Below are positions 1 to 6,661 of a stretch of 11,224 bases of DNA, one piece after another. The stretch spans positions 1 to 11,224 of the forward strand of contig CANIXM010000027.1 in NCBI GenBank assembly GCA_947471245.1. The letters run 5' to 3'. The stretch comes from Paludibacteraceae bacterium. Lineage in GTDB: Bacteria; Bacteroidota; Bacteroidia; Bacteroidales; Paludibacteraceae. How positions within the stretch are numbered: the first letter of the stretch is position 1; every line of letters begins with the position of its first letter. The translations under genes were made by a program, and so were the position numbers. The notes under the pieces were generated by a model. That model saw only the letters and a program-made list of their open reading frames with translations. It was not told the origin of the DNA and did no database searches.

Positions 1-40
1 ATATTGGGACTCCGACTATCAGTTTGGGTTTTAGCGTTTT

Positions 41-80
41 TCTCTCCCCCTTTTTCGGGGAGTCGGAGGGGGCTTTGTCT
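41..80 (+). repeat. GC-rich hairpin repeat, partial copy A
   Basis: CTCCCC and GGGGAG form a 6-bp stem around a T-rich loop at about 44-62. A second G-run (GGAGGGGGC) and a CTTT tract follow. The same order (C-run, hairpin, G-rich tail, T-rich end) occurs in the repeats before queC, the first SGNH gene and the lipoprotein gene. This copy lacks the upstream CCCATG/CATGGG stem and no gene start follows it. CTCCGAC at 10-16 is the inverse of GTCGGAG at 62-68, so the element may extend left. Confidence 0.5.
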
Positions 81-136
81 ACATCATTTCACCCATTCTT
101 GCTTGCATACTCTATGTTGTTATGCGGTTTATAAAT

Positions 137-175
137 CACCAATCCCAACGGGATGACATGATTGCAGAAAAAACA
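137..175. repeat. short palindromic intergenic repeat
   Basis: ATCCC (142-146), AAC and GGGAT (150-154) form a perfect 5-bp hairpin followed by GACATGATTGCAGAAAA. A small hairpin followed by a GTAGAAA-like tail is a layout I recall from many Bacteroidota intergenic repeats. Only one copy is in this window, so membership of a repeat family is inference. The rest of 81-283 shows no convincing gene. Confidence 0.35.
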
Positions 176-283
176 TACCATACCTATCCCCAAACTAAGT
201 GAAACAAGATCAATAGAAAAAATCATCACCCCCTCGTTCTCAAATTTCTTTCCCGACTATACACCAATTACCCCCGATTTAAG

Positions 284-291
284 TACTTTTG
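284..291 (+). promoter_or_regulatory. probable -7 element of the queC promoter
   Basis: TACTTTTG matches the Bacteroidota sigma-factor -7 consensus TAnnTTTG exactly, and the same 8-mer occurs before the carboxyspermidine dehydrogenase gene. No clear -33 TTG is visible at the expected distance, so the call rests on one box. Transcription would begin near 297-300 and include the whole structured repeat at 316-428 as a leader of about 130 nt. Confidence 0.45.
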
Positions 292-315
292 TGTCGCGAA
301 ATTACAACGAATAAA

Positions 316-428
316 ATACCCATGCCCAGAATCAAAAATTTGGACACATAAGGGTATGATTGAAAAACAGAACTTGTCTCTCAGTTCCCCGTCAGCTGGC
401 GGAGGTTAGGGGCATATTACTTAAACTA
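316..428 (+). repeat. structured pre-gene repeat, copy B (queC leader)
   Basis: Hairpin 1 is ATACCC+ATG (316-324) pairing with CAT (347-349) and GGGTAT (352-357), with a two-base bulge AA at 350-351. Hairpin 2 is CCGTC (389-393) with GGCGG (398-402) around an AGCT loop, with one T-G wobble. A G-rich tail (GGAGGTTAGGGGC) follows, then an AT-rich end TTAAACTA that abuts the queC ATG. The order and spacing match copies D and E, while the stem sequences differ and pairing is kept. The element lies between the predicted promoter and queC, so it would be transcribed. Confidence 0.6.
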
Positions 429-1073
429 ATGAAAGACATCGTAATACTATATTCAGGAGGCTTGGATAGTTCGGTAGCGCTGTGGCAACATGCAGAGCGT
501 ATTCGACTGGCCATCACGTTCAATTATGGTTCTAAACACAACTTGCGCGAAATGGAATACGCCAGTCGCAACTGTCAAACACTGGGCATTGAGCACCGAG
601 TGATAGAGATAGACATGAATAAAATGGGGTTTGTGTCTGACTTGCTGCAATCAGGAGGTGATATTCCCAATGGGCATTACGAAGATGAAAACATGAAAAA
701 AACGGTGGTGCCTTTCCGAAATGGCATTATGCTCAGCATAGCGGCGGGGGTTGCCGAGAGTATGGAGTGCGATAAATTGTTGATTTCCAATCATGCTGGC
801 GACCATGCCATTTACCCCGATTGTAGAGAAAATTTCATTCAAGCCATGAGCCAAGCCATCAGTTTTGGGACCTACAATCACTGTTCCATCTTAGCTCCCT
901 ACACCAATCTCACCAAGCGAGAAATAGCCCTGATAGGCAAAGAAATAGGCGTGCCGTTTGAAAAAACCTACTCATGTTACAATGGTCAGGAAATGCACTG
1001 TGGCACCTGCGGTACATGTACCGAACGCAAAGAAGGATTAGCTGGATTTGATCCCACGCCCTATTTGGTCTGA
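429..1073 (+). CDS. queC: QueC, 7-cyano-7-deazaguanine (preQ0) synthase
   Basis: QueC is a cytoplasmic ATP-dependent enzyme that converts 7-carboxy-7-deazaguanine and ammonia to preQ0 in queuosine tRNA-modification synthesis. The 214-residue product has the PP-loop SGGLDS at residues 9-14 near the N-terminus, VPFRNG at 94-99, YPDCRENF at 129-136 and a C-terminal zinc site C183-x7-C191-x2-C194-x2-C197, all in family order. Its length is near the family norm. The start at 429 places the PP-loop correctly; an upstream in-frame TTG at 360 would add 23 residues encoded by the repeat and is rejected. No Shine-Dalgarno is seen, as usual in Bacteroidota. No other queuosine gene is in the window. It could be co-transcribed with the acylation genes downstream, since no clear terminator separates them. 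Confidence 0.95.
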   Translation: MKDIVILYSGGLDSSVALWQHAERIRLAITFNYGSKHNLREMEYASRNCQTLGIEHRVIEIDMNKMGFVSDLLQSGGDIPNGHYEDENMKKTVVPFRNGIMLSIAAGVAESMECDKLLISNHAGDHAIYPDCRENFIQAMSQAISFGTYNHCSILAPYTNLTKREIALIGKEIGVPFEKTYSCYNGQEMHCGTCGTCTERKEGLAGFDPTPYLV

Positions 1074-1106
1074 TTTTTGATAAAGTAGGCAACAATATAC
1101 TTCACA

Positions 1107-1171
1107 TTCCCTCTGCAGTTTATCCCGTCATGAACGGGAGTAGCGGCTTGTTGAGGCAATATTTTTAACCC
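1107..1171 (+). repeat. structured pre-gene repeat, partial copy C
   Basis: Positions 1115-1140 match copy D (1234-1259) at 24 of 26 bases, including the hairpin CCCGT (1124-1128), loop CATGA and ACGGG (1134-1138). The end TTTTTAACCCATG resembles the 3' end of the full copies, but the G-rich tail is degraded (GTAGCGGCTTG). The upstream CCCATG/CATGGG stem is missing. Its 3' end is the 5' end of copy D, so C and D are in tandem. Confidence 0.5.
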
Positions 1172-1286
1172 ATGCAAAAAATTAGGATACACATGGGCAT
1201 GATTATAACCCACTAACCTCTCTCTGTTCCCCCGCAGTTTATCCCGTGATAAACGGGAGGGGTTAGGGGGCTTTTATTTTAAACTC
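1166..1286 (+). repeat. structured pre-gene repeat, copy D (SGNH gene leader)
   Basis: Hairpin 1 is CCCATG (1169-1174) with CATGGG (1192-1197), a perfect 6-bp stem. Hairpin 2 has two mutually exclusive forms: CCCGT (1243-1247) with ACGGG (1253-1257), or TTTATC (1238-1243) with GATAAA (1248-1253). The tail GGGAGGGGTTAGGGGGC has several G-runs that could form a G-quadruplex. TTTTATTTTAAACTC then leads directly to the ATG at 1287. It aligns along its whole length with copies B and E. Confidence 0.6.
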
Positions 1287-2633
1287 ATGAAAAAAGATTA
1301 CGGCAACTATTCTATCCTCCTTTGCGCATTAATCGTGCTTTTTCTTGTAGCTATTTCTTTTATCCCTCCGTTCAAAAATGAGTATTTCGCATACAAAAAA
1401 AGTGACATCCTTCGGGATATAAAGGTCAAGAACAAATCAGTAGCCAAATTCAAATCACAGGTATTGGTAAAAAAGAGAACCCGCTTTCTAACAAAAAAAT
1501 CCAAGAAACCCATTGAAATTCCTGCTGGAGTGATGGAGTTTGAAGATTTTTCGGCCAACGGTCAATACCTAGCGCCTTTCTTCCAAAAACTAGATAGTAT
1601 CAATGTGCTAGGGCAACCCATTCGTATTGGTTTTTTTGGAGATTCGTTTACCGAATGTGAGATACTCACGGCCGATCTGCGTCAGCAACTACAAGTTAAA
1701 TTTGGCGGCACAGGTGGTGGGTTTGTTCCGTTACGATTGGAATCGGCAGGTCCTAGTCCGTTGGCGGACATACAGCAGTCCAATTTTACGGGCTATTCCA
1801 TCATTGCCAAAAAAGGAAAAATTGAGTATCAAGGCGTGGCAGGAAGATACTTTCTGGGACAAAACAATGCCTGGTTTTCTATGACATGCAAGCCTTATAG
1901 ACCTTATACCAACAAAGCATCGCGTGCTCATCTTTATTTTACTCCGTTGAATCAGGTGAATGTGATAACCCACCGAGCAAACAAATCAGACTCTGCTCAT
2001 TTTGACGCTTCGCCCTCACTTAAAATGATGGAAGTAAGGGGTGATGTTTCTTCACTTGCTTTTTCGTTTACTCATACAGACAGTGTTTTGGTCTATGGAG
2101 TGGGGTATGATAGTGACAAAGGAATAGGGTTGGACAATCTTTCAATAAGAGGTAATTCCGGCATTTCTTTAAACAACATAAGCACACGCAAGTTGAAGGA
2201 ATTCAATGCGCTTCGTCCGTATGACCTGATAATTATGGAATATGGTCTGAATGCATTTTCTGCAGAAGGAAATTTCAGCTGGTATAAAAAGCGCATGATA
2301 GCAGTAGTCAATCGGATGAAAATGGCGTTCCCCAATGCGCAAATCGTGCTCATGGGAATGAGTGACAAGGGCGAAATGGTGGATGGAGAGGTGGTGACAT
2401 GTGCCAGATTGCCCGAATTTATCGAGATGCAGCGTGAGATAGCGAGCGAGACGGGTATCTGTTTTTGGAATACCTTTCAAGCCATGGGAGGTGAAGGAAC
2501 CATGGCCAAATGGGCACAGGGAGAACATTCGCTGGCTGCGAAGGACTACACTCATATTGGCATTGGAGCTGGACGATTTATTGCCAAAAAGATGGTAGCA
2601 TCATTCCTACTCGAACAAGAAAAATACAAATAG
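1287..2633 (+). CDS. membrane-anchored SGNH-fold protein, probable envelope O-acylation partner
   Basis: The 448-residue product starts with one hydrophobic helix (about 9-28), preceded by Lys2 and Lys3 and followed by a Lys/Arg-rich linker (30-75), so it is probably an inner-membrane anchor with the rest in the periplasm. The SGNH/GDSL blocks follow: GDS at 118-120 with S120 as nucleophile, a glycine cluster GGTGGG at 140-145, G-x-N at 320-322, and D420-x-x-H423 as Asp and His. In MBOAT systems such as AlgI with AlgJ/AlgX, or PatA/PatB, an SGNH protein transfers acetyl groups to a polysaccharide outside the membrane. Placement 26 bp before a second SGNH gene and then an MBOAT gene supports that role. 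The acceptor polymer is unknown, and esterase activity is an alternative. The start follows repeat D directly. Confidence 0.8.
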   Translation: MKKDYGNYSILLCALIVLFLVAISFIPPFKNEYFAYKKSDILRDIKVKNKSVAKFKSQVLVKKRTRFLTKKSKKPIEIPAGVMEFEDFSANGQYLAPFFQKLDSINVLGQPIRIGFFGDSFTECEILTADLRQQLQVKFGGTGGGFVPLRLESAGPSPLADIQQSNFTGYSIIAKKGKIEYQGVAGRYFLGQNNAWFSMTCKPYRPYTNKASRAHLYFTPLNQVNVITHRANKSDSAHFDASPSLKMMEVRGDVSSLAFSFTHTDSVLVYGVGYDSDKGIGLDNLSIRGNSGISLNNISTRKLKEFNALRPYDLIIMEYGLNAFSAEGNFSWYKKRMIAVVNRMKMAFPNAQIVLMGMSDKGEMVDGEVVTCARLPEFIEMQREIASETGICFWNTFQAMGGEGTMAKWAQGEHSLAAKDYTHIGIGAGRFIAKKMVASFLLEQEKYK

Positions 2634-2659
2634 ATTATTTGAACCTAAAATTTTTTCAG

Positions 2660-3907
2660 ATGCTAAAATCATACAGTTGTTTCCTACTGCTTTTCACATC
2701 ATTACTTCCACTTTGTGCCCAGTCTCAGCGCGCAGGCACCATTCGGTTTAATGCCAATTCCAATCTTTCCATTTTTGAAGGTAAGGCTTGCATCCATGAT
2801 GCTCATCATCAGTTGGACGGAGTATTCGAAAAGCTCTATGACCTGACTCAAACCAAGGAAGACACCTCCCAACTCATCATCATGCACATAGGCGATTCGC
2901 ACATGCAGGGAGGCATGCTGTCTGGCCGAATCCGAAATCATTTTCACCACCATTTTGGCAATGCAGGTAGAGGGCTGATTGTGCCATACCGACTCTCCAG
3001 ATCCAACGAACCACGTGATTACTGCATCAAATCCAATGTGAAATGGCAAAAATCTCGTTGCATCGAAAAATCCAACTCACTGCCCATAGGAGTTGGCGGC
3101 ATATCGGTGGCTACCGATGAGTCCAAAGCCGATTTACACATTTCGGTCTTGGGAGATGAGATACAAGATTACTCGTTCAATAAAATTCGAGTTTTTGGAA
3201 AAAAAAATGCACTTACTCCAAATGCTGATGCCAATATTTGGGCTTATGCTGATGCAGATTCCAGTGTATTTGTGCTCAATGAACCCACAACCAATATTGA
3301 CCTTTTTCGCCAAAATAGCGCTGATTATGTAACGCCAACACTTTTTGGAGGTGTGTCGCTTGAGAACAGTCACAAAGGGGTATTGTATCATGCCATTGGC
3401 GCCAATGGAGCGCATTATCAGGACTATGTGAAACATTCCGAATTTTTTTCTCAAGCAGCACTTCTACAGCCCGACCTGATTATCGTTTCACTTGGAACCA
3501 ACGAAGCCTTTGGTGGAAGGTTTAATAAATCTGGATTTGTGTCTCAAATGGATGCGATGGTCACTGAATTAAAATCTCACAATCCCAATGCTGTCATCAT
3601 GCTCACTACACCGGCCGAAGTTTACATCAAAAAAAAGGCGCGAAGAAAAAGGATGGTCAGTGCTCCAAACCGAAATTGTGACTTGGTAGCAGATGCCATT
3701 GTGGAATATGCTTCGGCGCATCATCTGCCCGTCTGGGATATGAACAGGATAACAGGCGGTGAGGGTTCTGCTAAAACATGGTTGAGTCATGACTTTTTGC
3801 GACCAGACAGAATCCATTTTACCGAAGCTGGATATGCTATTCAAGGTGATCTTTTCTTCAAATCATTCATCAGTAATTACAATTCGTATGTGGAATCTAG
3901 ACATTGA
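2660..3907 (+). CDS. secreted SGNH/GDSL-fold protein, second O-acylation partner
   Basis: The 415-residue product has a signal peptide (about 1-20, cleavage likely after LCA before QSQ). PLC is a poor lipobox, so a soluble exported protein is favoured. SGNH blocks are GDS at 78-80 (S80), a glycine-containing NAGRG at 101-105, GTNE at 279-282 (N281) and D383-x-x-H386. It appears paralogous to the preceding gene: both have PDLII or YDLII before the Asn block and a GGEG motif (here 367-370, there 401-404) before the Asp-His block, but the GDS lies about 40 residues earlier because the linker is missing. The start at 2660 gives the signal peptide at the N-terminus; upstream extension would overlap the previous gene. 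Its last 20 bp overlap the MBOAT gene, implying translational coupling. Substrate is not readable from sequence. Confidence 0.82.
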   Translation: MLKSYSCFLLLFTSLLPLCAQSQRAGTIRFNANSNLSIFEGKACIHDAHHQLDGVFEKLYDLTQTKEDTSQLIIMHIGDSHMQGGMLSGRIRNHFHHHFGNAGRGLIVPYRLSRSNEPRDYCIKSNVKWQKSRCIEKSNSLPIGVGGISVATDESKADLHISVLGDEIQDYSFNKIRVFGKKNALTPNADANIWAYADADSSVFVLNEPTTNIDLFRQNSADYVTPTLFGGVSLENSHKGVLYHAIGANGAHYQDYVKHSEFFSQAALLQPDLIIVSLGTNEAFGGRFNKSGFVSQMDAMVTELKSHNPNAVIMLTTPAEVYIKKKARRKRMVSAPNRNCDLVADAIVEYASAHHLPVWDMNRITGGEGSAKTWLSHDFLRPDRIHFTEAGYAIQGDLFFKSFISNYNSYVESRH

Positions 3908-5375
3908 CAAAGTGCTCGAATTGCTTACCTACAATCCCAAGGAGCCGCTAATATTCAGCAGTGGGCTATTTCTATTTGTTTTCCTTGGGTTTTTGATGGT
4001 TTACAACCTGGTGAAACGCAAGTTTGATCTGAAGATAGCCTGGGTAACGCTTTTCTCTTATTATTTCTACTACAAGTCAAGTGGGATATTTTTCTTGTTG
4101 CTATTCTTTGTAAGCGTGACGGATTTCGTTATCGGCAATGCCATCGTGTCCCGCAAAACACAGTTGGGCAAGAAAATGCTGGTTTTCGTGTCCGTATCAC
4201 TACACATAGTTTTACTTAGCTATTTCAAGTATTTCAATTTTCTAGTGGAACTGATTTTGTCCATTACCCATTCGCATTTTGAATTTCAGCATATTTTCTT
4301 GCCAGTTGGCATTTCGTTTTACACCTTCCAGTCCATGAGCTACATCATTGATGTGTACAGAGGTCACCTTCAACCTCTCAAGCGCTTTGTGGATTATACT
4401 TTCTTTGCCTCGTTTTTCCCCCAGTTGGTGGCAGGACCTATTGTTCGCGCTGTTGATTTTGTGCCACAGATTTACACCAATAATACAGTCACCAAGGAGA
4501 TGTTTGGACGTGGTGTATTTCTCATCATGACAGGTCTTTTTAAGAAAGCCATTATTTCGGATTACATCAGCCTTAATTTTGTAGATCGTATTTTTGACAA
4601 TCCGCTTTTGTACACCGGATTTGAGAATCTGATGGGAGTGTATGGCTATGCACTGCAGATTTATTGTGATTTCTCGGGCTATTCGGACATGGCTATTGGT
4701 ATAGCTTTGTTGCTAGGTTTTCATTTCAAAGCCAATTTTAATTCGCCCTATAAATCAGCCACCATCACTGAATTTTGGCATCGGTGGCACATCTCACTTT
4801 CTACATGGCTGAAAGATTATTTATACATCTCATTGGGTGGCAATAGAAAGGGAAAGTTCAGAACGTACCTGAATCTTTTTATCACCATGCTCATAGGTGG
4901 TCTGTGGCATGGTGCATCGCTGAAATTTGTTTTTTGGGGGGCACTACACGGTGTGGCTTTGGGCGTCCATAAGTTCTGCCTAGGATTATTCCCCAAGTTG
5001 CAAGCTACGGGTGACAAAATGAAATGGTGGAGCAAAACACTGGGTGTAGTACTGACTTTTAATATCGTTTGCTTCGGTTGGATTTTCTTTAGAGCAGGCA
5101 ATTTTGATATTGGTATTCAGGTCATTAATCAAATAGTCTATTCTTTCCATCCTGAAATTATTGGCGAATTTATCACTGGCTATAAATACGTATTCTCATT
5201 GATAGTGCTTGGCTATTTTCTACATTTTGTGCCTCAAACGTGGGAGGATTTCTCCTGCAAAACGGTAACTAAAATGCCCGTAGTTGCACAAGCAATCCTA
5301 TTGACCCTATTGATAGTTTTTATTTTTCAAATCAAATCTGCTGTGATTCAGCCTTTTATTTACTTCCAATTTTAA
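3888..5375 (+). CDS. MBOAT-family membrane O-acyltransferase (AlgI/DltB-like)
   Basis: The 495-residue polytopic inner-membrane protein has about ten or more hydrophobic segments. Family hallmarks include FPQLVAGPI at 177-185, QIYCDFSGYSDMA at 257-269, FWHRWHISLSTWLKDYLYI at 296-314 (H298, H301) and GGLWHG at 337-342 with the conserved catalytic His H341. MBOAT proteins of this type move acyl groups from a cytoplasmic donor across the membrane for transfer to an exported polymer. Two SGNH partners directly upstream make extracellular polysaccharide O-acetylation the best guess. The start at 3888 gives a 20-bp overlap with the previous gene and a plausible short periplasmic N-terminus; the open frame to 3789 is within the SGNH gene. 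The last 198 bp (5178-5375) recur at 6071-6268 and the last 49 bp at 7047-7095, marking this gene end as an insertion point. Confidence 0.93.
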   Translation: MWNLDIDKVLELLTYNPKEPLIFSSGLFLFVFLGFLMVYNLVKRKFDLKIAWVTLFSYYFYYKSSGIFFLLLFFVSVTDFVIGNAIVSRKTQLGKKMLVFVSVSLHIVLLSYFKYFNFLVELILSITHSHFEFQHIFLPVGISFYTFQSMSYIIDVYRGHLQPLKRFVDYTFFASFFPQLVAGPIVRAVDFVPQIYTNNTVTKEMFGRGVFLIMTGLFKKAIISDYISLNFVDRIFDNPLLYTGFENLMGVYGYALQIYCDFSGYSDMAIGIALLLGFHFKANFNSPYKSATITEFWHRWHISLSTWLKDYLYISLGGNRKGKFRTYLNLFITMLIGGLWHGASLKFVFWGALHGVALGVHKFCLGLFPKLQATGDKMKWWSKTLGVVLTFNIVCFGWIFFRAGNFDIGIQVINQIVYSFHPEIIGEFITGYKYVFSLIVLGYFLHFVPQTWEDFSCKTVTKMPVVAQAILLTLLIVFIFQIKSAVIQPFIYFQF

Positions 5376-5395
5376 CAATTACTAAACAGATATTT

Positions 5396-6031
5396 ATGAA
5401 AAATCAATTATTAATATCCTTACTCACCCTGTATAGTGTATTATTTCTTTCAGTTCTATTTGTTTTTATTTCAAACCAATTGGGAATAGATATTAACTCC
5501 ATCTTTGTTTGGATTTTGATAGTTAGTATGATAGGAGTTGTTATTTATTTAATTGTTAGTCAAATTAATCCAAATAAAATAGAAGGCAAATTGATTTCAA
5601 GTAAATTAACACCACTATACAAGTTTATTGTACCATTAACAAGTTTTCTTGCATTTGTTTTTTATACTAGCCTTTATTTGCTACGACTTATTCCATCATT
5701 TGAACAAACTGTAATTATAGCTTTTGATTTATTTTGTTTAACATTCTTGATTGCTAGTTTTTTTCCATCAAGCCCTTTTGCTTGGTATTGTAAATTGTAT
5801 TTATGTGAAGATAAACTTGTGATTGATGATTATTTTAAATGTACAGAAATCAAATATAGAGATATCGTTAATTTAGAGTGTTCACTTTTCAAAACTTATA
5901 GAATTGAAGTTGTGATTGATAACAAAAAGAAAAGTTATTATTTTATATCAACAATTTTTGAAGGCATTCTAATTTTCTATATTTCTCCAAACATAAAAAA
6001 GATTCACGAAATAATTAAAAGGAACAAGTAG
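5396..6031 (+). CDS. hypothetical four-helix membrane protein with a PH-like C-terminal region
   Basis: I do not recognise this 211-residue protein. Hydrophobic segments lie at about 5-26, 37-55, 76-97 and 104-123. The hydrophilic part from about 134 (LYLCEDKLVIDDYFK onward) has alternating strands ending in a short hydrophobic segment (188-197) and a basic tail. The pattern of a turn (EDKLVIDD), I-x-Y-x-D-I, then further strands resembles bacterial PH-like (bPH/DUF304-type) domains, but this is a weak shape match. The gene starts 20 bp after the MBOAT stop, has no promoter of its own that I can see, and is visibly more AT-rich than its neighbours, with many AAA, TTA, ATT and AAT codons. Together with the MBOAT 3' copy just downstream, this suggests acquired DNA. 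A role as immunity or stress membrane protein cannot be judged. Confidence 0.75.
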   Translation: MKNQLLISLLTLYSVLFLSVLFVFISNQLGIDINSIFVWILIVSMIGVVIYLIVSQINPNKIEGKLISSKLTPLYKFIVPLTSFLAFVFYTSLYLLRLIPSFEQTVIIAFDLFCLTFLIASFFPSSPFAWYCKLYLCEDKLVIDDYFKCTEIKYRDIVNLECSLFKTYRIEVVIDNKKKSYYFISTIFEGILIFYISPNIKKIHEIIKRNK

Positions 6032-6041
6032 ATTGGTCTGT

Positions 6042-6066
6042 TAGTGGCTTTTTTAGCGTGCCACTA
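6042..6066. other. inverted repeat at the junction before the MBOAT 3' copy
   Basis: TAGTGGC (6042-6048) and GCCACTA (6060-6066) are perfect inverted arms around an 11-nt loop. The structure begins 10 bp after the membrane-protein stop and ends 4 bp before the duplicated MBOAT segment at 6071. It is not followed by a T-run on the + strand, so a terminator is doubtful. It may mark the recombination boundary. Confidence 0.4.
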
Positions 6067-6070
6067 TGAT

Positions 6071-6268
6071 GGTTATAAATACGTATTTTCATTAATACTG
6101 CTTGGCTATTTTCTACATTTTGTACCTCAACGATTTGAAGATTTCTCCTCCAAAACAGTAACGAACATGCCCGTAGTGGCACAAGCAATCCTACTGACCC
6201 TGCTGATAGTTTTTATTTTTCAAATCAAATCTGCTGTGATTCAACCCTTTATTTACTTCCAATTTTAA
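6071..6268 (+). pseudogene. duplicated 3' end of the MBOAT gene (65 codons)
   Basis: This segment aligns without gaps to 5178-5375, the last 65 codons and stop of the intact MBOAT gene. By hand I count 21 mismatches in 198 bp, but only 5 of 65 residues change (V to L, T to R, W to F, C to S, K to N). Six mismatches cluster in one 10-bp stretch around codons 21-24, and most others are synonymous. The frame is intact to the same TAA. The only starts are upstream GTG or internal ATG codons without context, and 65 residues could not form an MBOAT active site, so it is a remnant or a carried-over end. The synonymous bias says it diverged as part of a functional gene. Confidence 0.85.
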
Positions 6269-6323
6269 TACGAATTAATCATTTGAAGTTTTGAAAAACG
6301 ACCTGTTTTTGCAAGGCAAAGTC

Positions 6324-6357
6324 ATTTTTTGATTTGCTCAAAAAATCATTCTTTTTT
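6324..6357 (+). terminator. possible AT-rich terminator hairpin
   Basis: ATTTTTTGA (6324-6332) and TCAAAAAAT (6338-6346) form a perfect 9-bp stem with loop TTTGC, followed by CATTCTTTTTT. The stem is almost all A-T, so termination would be weak. It sits between the MBOAT 3' copy and the toxin-antitoxin promoter and could insulate the two units. Confidence 0.4.
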
Positions 6358-6389
6358 AGTCAATTAGCAAAAAAAGTAGATGCAATCAT

Positions 6390-6397
6390 TATCTTTG
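6390..6397 (+). promoter_or_regulatory. -7 element of the toxin-antitoxin promoter
   Basis: TATCTTTG matches TAnnTTTG exactly. A good -33 TTG is not visible. The predicted transcript start near 6404 lies after an in-frame ATG at 6380 and about 40 nt before the ATG at 6443, which supports 6443 as the antitoxin start. The toxin-antitoxin pair therefore seems to carry its own promoter. Confidence 0.5.
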
Positions 6398-6442
6398 CAA
6401 TCTAGTAGCAATAAAAATAAATTGCTTATAAAAATAAATGCT

Positions 6443-6661
6443 ATGATTTCTGTACACCCACAATACATAAAAGACAACAATGGCAAAAAATCATTTGTCA
6501 TTTTACCCGCCAAAGAGTTTAAAACTTTGCTCGAGAACTTGGAAGAGTTGGAAGATATTCGTCTCTACGACAAGGCCAAGAAAGAAGACGATGGTCAGCG
6601 CATTCCTATGGATGAAGCGTTTAGAAAGATTGAAGCAAAACGAAAAGGGAAAAGGGAATGA
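6443..6661 (+). CDS. Phd/YefM-like antitoxin
   Basis: The 72-residue protein has an N-terminal strand pattern (ISVHPQYIKDNNGKKSFVILP, residues 2-22) followed by a helix FKTLLENLEELEDIRLYDKAKK (26-47) and a charged C-terminal tail (55-72). This matches small Phd/YefM-type antitoxins, which bind promoter DNA with the N-terminal half and wrap the toxin with the flexible tail. The stop overlaps the toxin start as ATGA (6658-6661), the usual antitoxin-first coupled arrangement. The longer reading from 6380 would start upstream of the predicted transcript start and add a low-complexity Ser/Asn/Lys segment, so it is not used. Autorepression together with the toxin is expected from the family. Confidence 0.75.
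   Translation: MISVHPQYIKDNNGKKSFVILPAKEFKTLLENLEELEDIRLYDKAKKEDDGQRIPMDEAFRKIEAKRKGKRE

Noticed and set aside
137..175. A CRISPR repeat
   Set aside because: The palindromic unit occurs once; there are no regularly spaced copies and no cas genes.
360..428. Upstream in-frame extension of queC from a TTG at 360
   Set aside because: The extra 23 residues are encoded by the structured repeat and would push the N-terminal PP-loop away from its usual place; the ATG at 429 gives a standard QueC N-terminus.
284..428. A preQ1 riboswitch before queC
   Set aside because: The leader lacks the preQ1-I or preQ1-II signature, and the same structured element precedes genes unrelated to queuosine.
1172..1216. 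A 14-codon open frame starting at the ATG after repeat copy C
   Set aside because: It lies entirely inside the 5' part of repeat D (hairpin 1), and such short frames arise readily by chance; no similar frame is kept in copies B and E.
6044..6268. A 74-residue protein starting at GTG 6044
   Set aside because: All but the first nine codons are the duplicated MBOAT 3' end, and the start lies in a hairpin with no promoter or initiation context; it is better called a gene remnant.
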